Shown piece after piece: positions 21,495 to 29,812 of a stretch of DNA of 29,812 nt. The first letter of the stretch is position 1; each line of letters opens with the position of its first letter. The stretch lies in assembly GCA_033557685.1 (NCBI GenBank), contig JAWQRN010000430.1:1-29812 (forward strand). Reading direction: 5' to 3'. Below the pieces are notes generated by a model. The model did no database searches and was not told the DNA's origin. It saw only the letters and a list, made by a program, of their open reading frames with translations. This DNA is from Sperchopsis tessellata (lineage: Eukaryota > Arthropoda > Insecta > Coleoptera > Hydrophilidae). The position numbers and the translations under genes were made by a program.

Positions 21495-21833
21495 ATGGAA
21501 TCTCCTTGCGTCATTTGTGATCATGAGATCACCACAAACATCTACCTACATTGCGGTAGCTGCAACAATTGTTATCACACCCATTGTTTAGATCTTCCTG
21601 ATCATTTGGCGGAATATGTGTTATTTCCTGGTTTTTCATGGGATTGTAAAAGCTGCGTAGAGGGATATTCTCACAATGCAATAATTCTTGCAAACCTTGT
21701 TACGATCCACGAAGAGCTGGTAGAAGAGAAGAGGAAACGGGCTGAAGGATTACATTCCTTGGAATTAAAAATTGAAGATATTGGAAGGCAAATAGTCCAG
21801 TCTTTAACACCAATTCAGGTAATTTATGTTTAA
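21495..21833 (+). CDS. PHD zinc-finger plus coiled-coil protein, 5' coding exon or LINE ORF1 fragment
   Basis: The 112-codon ORF starts in a strong context (AACATGG) with an in-frame stop just upstream. Residues 5-54 form a full C4HC3 PHD pattern: C5, C8, C20, C23, H28, C31, W49, C51, C54, with the conserved Trp two residues before the seventh zinc ligand. Residues 66-108 are charged and heptad-like (EELVEEKRKRAEGLHSLELK), probably a coiled coil. CAG|GTAATT at 21819 is a plausible splice donor after residue 108 in phase 0. PHD fingers occur in chromatin proteins and also in ORF1 proteins of CR1-like LINEs. A PHD followed by a coiled coil would suit either. No decay is visible, unlike the transposons around it. 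I do not recognise the specific gene. Confidence 0.6.
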   Translation: MESPCVICDHEITTNIYLHCGSCNNCYHTHCLDLPDHLAEYVLFPGFSWDCKSCVEGYSHNAIILANLVTIHEELVEEKRKRAEGLHSLELKIEDIGRQIVQSLTPIQVIYV

Positions 21834-22524
21834 CCTTGTTAGCGGGAATACAATGCTGCCCTGATCGTAACATGTTCTTTGGAATATCACAATTATTTAA
21901 AACATTACATACTATTTACCAAAAAAAGTTGACATATTTTGATTCACCTTCTATATAAGTTAGTAGATATGAGAATTATAATATGATTAAAATTTGAAGG
22001 GTGTACTTTAATCCGTCATTTTATGCAATCTCTCACACATTTGGGCATCTTCTGAATGAGATGATCTATGTCCACTTGCGATATATCATCCCTGCATCTG
22101 GTATCGTAGCTCTTATTACAGGAGGATTCTGGAGAGTGGTCAATCTCGACCTGGCATATCCCACATATTTTAAGTCGGGGATAGATTCAGTAATGTAAGG
22201 GGCCAAGAGAGAAGGGTAATTTTTTTTCTAGGCACCGTCTAGTTACCTGAGCCCATGTGATCTCGCGTTATCCTGTTGAAAAATAGCGTTGTTGTGTTGT
22301 CGAATCTAGGTCACAACAACAACTTGAAGTACTTTTTGGTTATAGCAGACAGTAGTTATACTGCGTCTAATAAAGACTACAAATGACAAACTGCCATACA
22401 TTCTAGTGCCCAGAGCTATAAAGCCTTTAGTGCGACAGATACACTTTTCAACTGTGAGGACCAAATCCCCCCTTTGCTTATACTTGTCTCTCTTCCTCTG
22501 TCATTGTGCATACCCAGTCAAAAG
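21834..22524. other. Sequence between the PHD ORF and the Tc1 relic
   Basis: A 65-codon ORF at 22001-22198 has no recognisable motif. If the PHD ORF is spliced, this would be intron. It may include the missing 5' part of the Tc1 element, but I cannot read its DNA-binding domain. Confidence 0.3.
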
Positions 22525-23520
22525 CAAGATTCATTGCTATGGACCACAGAATCTCTGTTATTGTCCTATTTGGCTGGCAATGGCAGACACAGGTGAGAAG
22601 GAGACAAGATGAAGAGAGTGAGAATTCGGTCCTGGCAATTGAAAGGCATGTGCATTGCATTATAGGTGTTATGATTTGGGGTGCTATCATGTATGGAAGC
22701 AGGTCATCTTGTCTTTATTTAAGAAGTGCTGCAAACTGTTGTTATACCCTACATTCGACAATACCCCAATACCGTTTTCTAATAAAAGTAAACCCTCGAC
22801 TTAACAGATCTCGGTTTATCGAACTTCAGACATAACGAACTATTGGCTAATAGTTAGAAAACCTTTCATAATGCTTTAAAAAATTCTCTGCTGCTGTTCA
22901 CTTTCATAAAAAAAAATTTCTTTTGTTCGTTTCAAATCAGTTTTTTCCCCGATACTTTGACGATTAGTCATAGAATGTTAAAAAAAGAGATGTTAACCTT
23001 GATACATGCTCGGCAATTATGAATGTCAACATTTCAATACAAGGGTATGCAATTTATGTATTTCTTACATGCTGAATAGTCCATTTCTGTATCTTTTTTT
23101 CTTGATTATAAAATATATAAGAAAAAGTTAGTGATGTGCATTTTTACTTTACATATATGTATTACATATTTGTATTGTCTACTACCTTTAAATATGTATC
23201 AAAAGCAACATTTTTAATTGACATTAGTATTTACCCCTCCTCCTTATTAGTTAGTTAGATTAAATTGAGGGTTTACAATAATGTAAGACCACATGTAACT
23301 CGGGTAACTAGGAGGTACCTTGAAGAAAACAGAATTTCCCTCCTGTCTGGCTTCCTAGATCAACGGATTTATCACCAGTTGAAAATGTAGAGGATAGGAT
23401 TGGCCACTGGTAGACCACATTCCAAAATCCGTTTGTACCGTTAGAATTGTTACACCAGGTCTACGTAGCTTGGGAATTTGATACAATATCAAGGGAAATA
23501 CTTTTGGAATAATTGAATAA
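22525..23520 (+). pseudogene. Tc1-like transposase relic, split by a MITE
   Basis: Before the insertion the frame reads TQVRRRQDEE and then ERHVHCIIGVMIWGAI and YGSRSS (about 22580-22705), the Tc1 block around GVMVWGAI. After the insertion (from about 23279) it reads NVRPHVTRVTRRYLEENRIS, corresponding to QDNARPHV, and then LPRSTDLSPVENVEDRIGHW (about 23353-23412), the third catalytic block with Glu in SPVEN. The Asp before NxRPH reads Asn, at or next to the insertion point. The N-terminal paired-like DNA-binding domain and the first catalytic Asp (DESRF-type) are not readable. This is a dead DD34E-type element. Confidence 0.8.
22786..23278. mobile_element. pogo/Tigger-like MITE inserted in the Tc1 relic
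   Basis: The left end GTAAACCCTCGACTTAA (from 22788) and the reverse complement of the right end, GTAAACCCTCAATTTAA (to 23276), match at 15 of 17 positions. TA lies at 22783-22784 and 23279-23280, consistent with a TA target. The terminal two or three bases are degraded compared with the CAG start usual for pogo/Tigger elements. The interior is AT-rich and non-coding. Tc1 motifs run on both sides of it, which fixes its outer limits. Confidence 0.7.
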
Positions 23521-23526
23521 ACTAGG

Positions 23527-24840
23527 GATTAAAAGAAGGCAACAACAGTTAACAGAAAATTTAAAAAAAAAACATGTATTGAAAGTACCCACAGTGGCTG
23601 TAATACATCAACAAATGAGGTGCCACAGGGAAGTGTATTGAGTCCATTGTTGTGTTTTATATATGAAAATTACATGGGGACTAGAATTTGAAAGGACAAA
23701 TTTATATTTATGCAGACGACACTTGCTTTATATATAGAAACGTAGACCTTCAAAAGCTTGATAATATTGTAAACAGTGACATAAAAAACTGTGTTAATGG
23801 CTACTGAAATACCCATTGACAATAAATGTAAACAAAACAAACTACAGTAATACCCCGATTAATGCTCAGGATGCATTCCTAGAAGATAAAGCGCTAAACG
23901 AAACAGCGCTAAATGGGGTCATTTTAATGCATATTCATTAGGGTTAGGGTAACACGTGACCTAGAAGAAACAAGTTTTACTTTAATTTTGTTATTTTTAT
24001 ACTTTCCTAGTTATATACAAAATATAACATATAAGTATAGAGAAAAACAAAGTTTTTGTACTGTTGAAAGTTCTGCCTCTTATGAAGCATTTTTTTGTAA
24101 CATTAATTAATCAATGATTTCAGTTGTAATCAAACTTTTGCTAAGTAAATCCGTAGTGCTTTTGGTTCATTGTTTTCAGGAGAACTATGACAGTTCTTGA
24201 AGGTTGTAGTTGGTGAGGTTTCTCACCAGAAGCCCGCAGTAACTCAATATCCTGCTCATCTACATCTCCTAGTCCTGCTCTATTGACTAGGTTGACAATT
24301 TGGTCAACAATGAGCTCTTTTAGGCTTGAAGTACAAACGCGTTATATTGAATCATGGAATATTTAGCGCTTTTTTAGGGTTTGGAAAAACTGGGTTATAT
24401 TGAATCAGGGTTGATCAGGGTAGCTTTAAACGGGGGCTTACTGCACTTCCTATTCACACAAAAGAATAAGTAAATTGATGACGAATGTATATTGATAGAT
24501 GGAAATGAGGTGAAATGAGGAAAAGTACGAAAATACCTCTGACTCATTGCCGATGATAAATTAAATTGGAATCAGCAAATAGAAAAATAATGCAAGAACA
24601 TGTCATCAATGATAAGAGTTCTACGGAGAACATCACAACCCCTGAATCCAAACATAAGCAACCTGCTCTACAACTTCCATATTATGTTTAATGTATCTTA
24701 CCAAATAAATGCATGGAGGACACAAGTACCAAAATAATAGGCTGCAGGTAGCACAAAAGAAATCCATTAAAATTATTTAACTTACATTAGAGAACACTAA
24801 ATTAATAATAAAATTAATGTTTAAAATGTTTCACACCAAT
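23527..24840 (+). pseudogene. Jockey/CR1-like LINE reverse transcriptase relic, split by a MITE
   Basis: Frames read NEVPQGSVLSPLLCFIYENY (about 23616-23675) and IYIYADDTCFIY (about 23703-23740, intact YADD catalytic box). LQKLDNIVNSDI and the segment TINVNKTNY run up to 23844. After the MITE the reading resumes with a KNK-to-stop segment, LIDGNEV (near 24500), KYL, DDKLNWNQQIE (near 24555), MSSMIRVLRRTS (near 24605), and NRLQVAQKKSIKII (near 24735). This is the normal order of the finger/palm end and thumb of jockey- or CR1-like LINEs. The N-terminal half is missing; its first readable part starts right after the Tc1 relic. Confidence 0.78.
23845..24443. mobile_element. 599-bp pogo/Tigger-like MITE inside the LINE relic
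   Basis: The left end CAGTAATACCCCGATTAATGC (23845-23865) pairs with the reverse complement of the right end, CAGTAAGCCCCCGTTTAAAGC (24423-24443), with four mismatches. The flanks are TA (23843-23844) and CA (24444-24445), a TA duplication with one change. Taking the insert and one flank away rejoins the LINE reading frame exactly (NKTNY continues into FLFTQKNK), which confirms the borders. Inside are short GCGCTAAA repeats (about 23891, 23909) and AGCGCT near the other end. No ORF of note is present. Confidence 0.85.
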
Positions 24841-25050
24841 ACGTAACATAAATGTAGATACGTAATGTACACCGACGATTTGTCAGTCTGCACTATTCAC
24901 TGCAAGTTGTCATCTGCTATATTCATTAAAATATGTCATTTGTAATTTAACATACTTTAAATTTCGTACAGATACCATTTTCACTGTACTGTTTAGTAAT
25001 AAGAAATTGCCACCAACATAATTAGGTTTCTTATCTTAAAGGTCCTTAAA

Positions 25051-26324
25051 CTGGATCGGTTGCAGTATAAATCTTTACGGTTATCTTTGGGTGCCAATAG
25101 GACAACTCCTGTTATGTGTTTGCTTGCTGAGGCTAACTAGCTTCCATTAGAACTGCGAAGATACCTTTTAGCAATAAAGTTTGTTACATTTAAAAAATAT
25201 TACAACCCGAGTAAATGTTTACTATTCTTAGCTAGTCTCTCTACACTAGTGTTAACGTTTGATTATTGGATCCGAAAACCTATTCCACCCTTAGTTGACA
25301 CTTTCACAGACGTTTCTAGTTGTGCAAACTTTGTTGAATCGTCCTCACTGTTACATATATACAAAGGAAGTTGACTATACAAGGTGGAATCCAAACATCA
25401 TAGTTATAGGTATACCAACTTATCGGTCCTAAATAATAACATATTGGATAATATTTTACTATCCCTAAAAGCTAATGTGAATATTTATGCTGATGGATCA
25501 AAAACCAACAACTCGGTTGGCTGTAAATACTACATGCCCTTCACAAAGGTAGAAATGTTATACAAATTAAATAAAAACAGTAGCATTTACTTAGCTGAAG
25601 CTTTTGCTATCTTACAATCTGTAAAACATATGACCGCAGGTACTTATAGATGTGTATATATTTGGACAGATTCACTATCTATATTAAAGGCACTAAACAA
25701 CATCTCTTGTTCTAAAATTTGTCATCCGTATATTTTTGAGGTAATTATGGAATCTATCTGTTCAAATATGCGGGGTATATCTCTTACTTTCATATGGGTT
25801 AAAGTTAATACGGGATAACAAATAATGAAAAGGTCGATAAACTAGCAAACAGAGCAGCACAGGGAAACTATATAGAGAAACCTTGAATTCCCTGTAAGGA
25901 TTTAACCGCCATATATCGGAAACAAATGAACAATAATTGGGCACAACGTTGGAGATCTAATGTTGAAAGTGCAGGCGCTAACTTCACGTTAATAAATCCC
26001 TGGTTTCCAACAGACTGGTCCAAGGGCCACACCATATCTAGAAGATTATATATGAGCATTAAAAGAATGACGTTCAACCAAGAACTTTTCCCAGCTCACT
26101 TATTTAAGATTGGTATTCGCCCTGATCCCTTTTGTAATTGTGACCGCATTTTGCCCGGAGATGTCAATCACATTCTTTTTACTTGCCCATACGAAAACGC
26201 AGAACGACCCTATATTACTAACGCTTTGATTGAAGAGAAGGTGAAATTTCCTACATCAATTAACGACTTACTGTCCAAGATAGACATTAGAATATATAAA
26301 GCCATTTATAATTTTTCGAAATGA
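25051..26324 (+). pseudogene. LINE RNase H domain and C-terminal Cys/His tail relic
   Basis: From 25051 one frame reads LDRLQYKSLRLSLGA, TTPVMCLLAEAN, TAG stop (25138-25140), LPLELRRYLLAIKF. After a second stop (TGA at 25372) follows the RNase H domain: NIYADGSKTNN (first Asp), YLAEAFAIL (Glu), YIWTDSLSILKAL (second Asp) and FIWVKVNTG. A frameshift near 25815 then leads to ITNNEKVDKLANRAAQ (last Asp), so the D-E-D-D set is still present. A last 132-codon stretch (25926-26324) ends with DPFCNCDRI and VNHILFTCP, the C-x-C, H, C tail of R1/I/LOA-type LINEs. The reverse transcriptase domain is absent upstream. Confidence 0.8.
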
Positions 26325-26449
26325 TTACATTATTCGGGAACCCTTCACATTCCCTTCTAGTTACTTGAACTGTGAAATTTATTTATATTAAAGACTTCGA
26401 ACCGTTAATATACCAACATTAATAGAATAAAGTGGTAGAAGTGACTTAA

Positions 26450-26684
26450 CCCTTTCATTACTAACGGGACGTATAAATCCCTAGCAAACATCTAGAAGAT
26501 GAACAAAGACCATATGTATATCATGTAATGTAGGTCTTAATAAAATTGTTTTTTTGATTATCATAAATCTTAACTGTAAAAATTGAAAATTTAAACATAT
26601 TTTTTTTGCACATATTTGCAACTCTTGCATATATTAGACTAAAAATAAAATTTAAATTATTAAAAAAAATCAATAATGAAAGGG
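26450..26684. mobile_element. piggyBac-type MITE with TTAA duplication
   Basis: TTAA (26446-26449) is followed by CCCTTTCATTA, and TAATGAAAGGG at 26674-26684 is followed by TTAA (26685-26688). The 11-bp inverted ends and the exact TTAA target duplication match the piggyBac superfamily, whose ends typically begin CCC or CCY. The 235-bp interior is AT-rich and non-coding. It lies about 125 bp after the end of the LINE relic. Confidence 0.85.
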
Positions 26685-26689
26685 TTAAG

Positions 26690-27480
26690 GGATATATACA
26701 ATTTGACGAGAAAAAATTAGTCAATTTTGAGAAATTTTTTTAACTAAGAAATATTTATTCTACATTTATCAAACTGTAGGTATACTTTAATAGAATATTT
26801 AAGTAAACAAAACAATTTTTTTAAATTCATTTATCATCGAAATGGCGGAGCTGTGGCAAAGTGTTACAGCAACATTTTGGCGGGAGTTCCGAATCGGCGT
26901 TCAGTCTAGCTTCCCGCAGACATTGAGTGGCAACAAAAAATGTTCAGACATGTGTAGTTTCTATTTGACAGTAATTAAAATGAAAAAAATGCAAATTTAA
27001 AAAAATGGCACGCATTTAAAAAAAAATTGAAATTCACGCAAAATTTCTGCTAAATTTGTATTAAAAAAGTAGTTTTTTTTTTGAATTTTTCTAAAATTAT
27101 TCCCGGCAAATAGAAGGTAATGATATTATCACCATTTCCACAAAGTTTGGACTCAATCGGGTTAATAGTTTTTGAGTAATCCTGCATGCCAATTTCAAAA
27201 ATGGAGTTTTGAGAAAAACACGTTTAAAGTTTCGACACGTAATAAACCCGAGTGGTCAGGCACAGCATCCACGGGCTGTAACTTTTGAAGTTTTTCTAAT
27301 TTTGCTTTAAAGTTTTTAGAAAATATACTAAACATAGTTCTATCGTGTAAAAAAAATCGATTTTATTGAGTGGGATTTATTACTGCAACCTACGAGTCGC
27401 AGTGTTACAAACATAACTCAAATGAAAACTTAAGAGTCCATTAAAAAAAAAACTAAACGTAGAAAAAAGTAACTGAGTTG
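26690..27480. repeat. AT-rich repeat-like block related to the interior of the 17235-18180 element
   Basis: At 27169-27177 and 27207-27228 the block carries TTTTTGAGT and TTTTGAGAAAAACACGTTTAAA in the same order as TTTTTGAGT (17732-17740) and TTTTGAGAAAATCGCGTTTAAA (17768-17789), with spacing of 38 versus 36 bases. That suggests a diverged member of the same transposon superfamily. I could not find inverted ends for it. A less AT-rich patch at 26840-26940 is unexplained. Confidence 0.5.
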
Positions 27481-27488
27481 GATATCAG

Positions 27489-27593
27489 TGGAATGTTTTA
27501 CAAGAGGAAACATTGACTGCATCTGACGTTAACATACTTAAACAACAACTAGACAAGGAACTCTCCACTAAATTCTGCTTTATTACCTCAGCG
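27489..27593 (+). CDS. Possible 35-codon internal exon, function unknown
   Basis: The frame open from 27477 to 27764 contains a stretch with gene-like codon use: QEETLTASDVNILKQQLDKE and then LSTKFCFITSA. It can be bounded by TATCAG| before 27489 and GCG|GTGAGA after 27593, giving exactly 35 codons with both ends in phase 0. The acceptor has a poor pyrimidine tract, so this is tentative. I recognise no family. Downstream of 27593 the frame becomes hydrophobic and AT-biased, as expected of non-coding sequence. It could instead be an unrecognised transposon fragment. Confidence 0.25.
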
Positions 27594-28196
27594 GTGAGAC
27601 ATAAATCTAATTTCGAGTGCTTACAGCGATCTACAACTTACAGTGAACTCATCGGCTATGCTGCATTTCAGAGTCCATGTATAATAGTATATATAATATT
27701 TTGTATGATTGCAAATAATTTTAAGATGTGGATATTATCTTACTTATGCCAACACACTAAATGACAACCTTATACACAACAAAGATAATAATAAAAAAAA
27801 AATTAATTGAAATTAGTTTTTTTTCATGAATTTTGTAAACATTGGTAGAGGTGTAAGTAGGCCTAGAAAACTATGCTCTTTGTGAAATTTGATTGAGCAT
27901 GGATTTGTTAAGGGCAAATATGAGAAGGGTTATTGCTGACAATGCATACTTCGAAAAGGATTAATAAACATGTAGTTATTATAATAATAGAACTTTTTTG
28001 TTATAATTTGGACTGTTTGGTCCAGGCTTCATGGTTATATATTTAATGCTTCATTTATCCTTAATTGGTCACAATTAAGGAAATATGATTATAATTAATA
28101 GTAGTATGTACTTTATAAATGTTATTTATCTTATTTTTGTTCATGTATTGTAGGTAATTATCGAAGAGAAAAATTTAAAAACTGTTTAATTTTCAG
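27594..28196. other. AT-rich sequence before the right-end gene
   Basis: There is no coding signal. It ends in AACTGTTTAATTTTCAG at 28180-28196, a good splice acceptor, so at least its right part is probably an intron of the next gene. Confidence 0.4.
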
Positions 28197-28905
28197 ATAA
28201 ACATGGCGGGAAAAAAGAAGAGTAAAACAGCGGGTAAAGGTGGTGGACAAACCGAGAAAAAATGTTTTGAAGTTCAAGAATTATTTGAAGCGGCGAAGAA
28301 ACCTAACGCTAGAAATAGTGCTGCAGCTAATGAAACGGTTAAAACTGGTACAGAAACTGCTTTTCCAGCATCTAAAAGCCAAACAAGTAATATTGCAGAA
28401 CCTGTCAAGCAAGATCGTCCAGCAAAGATTCTGAAGGCAACTAATGCTAAATTAGACGAAAATAGTCCCAGTAATGCCACAAAAAGCCAGTTGTCTAAAA
28501 ACAGTAAAGCTGACAAAATTTCAAGTGATCCCAAGGAGTCTAAAGATAATCATGAACGCGGTGATAAAGATGTTAAGGACTCTTTCGAAAAATCACCTAC
28601 AAAAAAGAAAAAAAATAATAGTGATTATAATAAAAATAGGTCTTCAAAGGATTCCCATTATCAAAGTACCGTACCTGCAACAAAATTGGACGATATACAA
28701 ACATCGGAACTACCTCCAGTAGATTCTATGAGTGATACTCCTAGCAGAGATGACGGAGATAACTGGGATGATGATGGTGCTAATGCAGGAGAGCATTTTG
28801 AATATAAGAAGGTTGAAAAATATAGACCTGATAAGAAAGAACGGAGCCTGAATTCTCAAAACTCTAGAAAAGTTCAAGGAGGACAATTTGATTCCAAGTC
28901 TCCAC
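28197..28905 (+). CDS. Lysine/serine-rich disordered protein, first coding exon (partial)
   Basis: The ATG at 28203 (AAACATGG, strong Kozak) follows a TTTTCAG acceptor by six bases, so the 5' UTR probably contains an intron. The exon encodes 234 residues plus one base and ends at CCAC|GTAAGT (donor at 28906). The frame runs on to 28985 only by read-through into intron. Residues 1-20 are basic (MAGKKKSKTAGKGGG). EKKCFEVQELFEAAKK at about 18-33 is the only helix-like part. The middle is Lys, Ser, Asp and Asn-rich with a basic KKKKNN cluster. An acidic RDDGDNWDDDG stretch near residues 182-192 precedes a KVEKYRPDKKER segment. It looks largely disordered, perhaps nuclear or RNA-associated, but that is inference. 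I do not recognise the gene. The rest lies beyond the window. Confidence 0.7.
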
Positions 28906-29025
28906 GTAAGTATCTGATAGAAATTAAAAACAATAACAAAACTACCATACAAAACTGCTTAACAGTCATACAAACAGAAATTTAACAACACACTCTTGGT
29001 TGCTAAACTAAAACTCACTGTTAAC

Positions 29026-29229
29026 ACCTAACCTCAGATATCTCTTCAAGGGTGAAATAAGAAACAGGGGGCCACACGCTGTTTCTGGAACGGTAATGTT
29101 CAAATTAACTCTAGAACACTTACAGGGGTGAAATACACTCTGCCAAAAATATGCAGTTTGCTGCCATTTTTGTATGTTTAAGTTGGTAGCAGTAGTGGTA
29201 GTTTTTATTACTTGCATTTGAGGTTAGGT
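29026..29229. repeat. Possible small MITE with 11-bp inverted ends
   Basis: ACCTAACCTCA at 29026-29036 has an exact reverse complement TGAGGTTAGGT at 29219-29229, enclosing 182 bp. Inside, AGGGTGAAATA (29049-29059) and GGGGTGAAATA (29124-29134) form a near-direct repeat. No clear target duplication is seen. The motif resembles AACCTAACCT strings that are common in insect genomes, so chance is possible. Confidence 0.35.
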
Positions 29230-29547
29230 TTTATAAGACATTGCATGTCTTAATGTGTCACAAAAGGTGTTTTTGAAGATGCATTTTATCTGGGTTGTAG
29301 CATAACCCTATGTAAGTATTAACATTGATTAAGGTACTTGAGATCAGATTAATATTATACCAAGTTATATTTACTTATATAATGGCTTAGGAGACGGTGC
29401 TACGTTGGTTCAATGAAGTTACTATATAAGTTCTCCGATGAAGTAAGTAACAACTTTGAGGAAATGTAGAGGTCGAAGATGTAGACAGTGATGAAATATT
29501 ATCAGGTTGTTCTGAAAATAATGGGCTTTTCGTAAGACTATTTAATT

Positions 29548-29625
29548 TTAACACATTTTGTGCGGGACGGGTAAATTTACCTGTTAAGACGACTGGCTGT
29601 AACAAGCGGGACGGGTATTATTACC
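29548..29625. mobile_element. piggyBac-like terminal remnant with tandem GCGGGACGGG motifs
   Basis: TTAA (29548-29551) is followed by CACATTTTGTGCGGGACGGG. The 20-base unit GCGGGACGGGTAAATTTACC (29562-29581) recurs as GCGGGACGGGTATTATTACC (29606-29625). The first contains the perfect palindrome GGTAAATTTACC. The arrangement looks like a piggyBac-type end with an internal repeated binding site. The other end is not found within the window. Confidence 0.45.
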
Positions 29626-29812
29626 GTTTGGCGCTTGATGTCACGTACCCAATTTCTTTCGGTAAATGCATCTATTGAATACAATCGAAATTATTTCCCT
29701 CTTTTCTATAGACATTCGATGTCAAGATAGTATGTCTAAAAATATCAACTGTCGTGTTGTAACGAAGGCCAAAAAATATATTTTATGGATCTTTCCGATT
29801 AGGCATGATATA

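Larger units (their letters stand above)
28906..29812 (+). other. Probable intron of the right-end gene
   Basis: It follows the GTAAGT donor and has no convincing exon up to the window end. It contains an inverted pair at 29026-29229 and a piggyBac-like terminal remnant at 29548-29625, described separately. Confidence 0.5.

Noticed and set aside
22001..22198. 65-codon ORF
   Set aside because: No recognisable domain and no splice support; could be unrecognised transposon sequence.
28240..28722. Alternative-frame and antisense ORFs over the right-end gene
   Set aside because: They shadow the main frame, which has better codon use, start context and splice borders.

Overview
The window is eukaryotic nuclear DNA, most likely from an insect or another arthropod. 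It is AT-rich, has GT/AG introns, and is crowded with decayed animal transposons: RTE-like and jockey/CR1-like LINEs, mariner, Tc1, pogo/Tigger, hAT, piggyBac-type MITEs and a foldback MITE. No bacterial operon, CRISPR array, rRNA or convincing tRNA is visible, and I cannot name the species.

Layout. Positions 1-1010 (minus) hold an RTE-like reverse transcriptase relic. Positions 1386-3252 (plus) hold the one complete host gene I can define, a two-exon FAM234 (ITFG3-like) single-pass membrane protein of 543 residues. Positions 3960-5890 hold a reverse transcriptase relic followed by an RNase H relic. Positions 5890-8670 hold no recognisable gene. A mariner relic lies at 8680-9346 (minus), followed by about 2 kb of AT-rich sequence. 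A SINE-like or LINE-tail block with an exact 17-bp direct repeat is at 11380-11790, and a long near-perfect foldback element is at 12316-12637. A broken hAT transposase lies at 14080-15170.

Positions 17235-18180 are a 946-bp DNA transposon with perfect 21-bp inverted ends. It is followed by a LINE endonuclease scrap (18335-18760), a pogo-like element on the minus strand with three copies of a 17-base motif at its end (19027-20038), and a LINE 3' end (20041-20959). At 21495-21818 an intact ORF encodes a PHD finger plus coiled coil and ends at a possible splice donor. From 22525 to 26324 lies a nest of elements: a Tc1 relic split by a pogo/Tigger-like MITE, then a LINE reverse transcriptase split by a second such MITE, then a LINE RNase H region. 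A piggyBac-type MITE occupies 26450-26684. The right end (28197 onward) starts an unrecognised lysine/serine-rich disordered protein whose first coding exon ends at a consensus GTAAGT donor at 28906 and continues outside the window.

The host genes show no sign of a shared pathway. The useful signals are the insertion history (who sits inside whom), the two uncharacterised coding exons, and several non-autonomous elements with clear ends. I found no new molecular system that I could defend.
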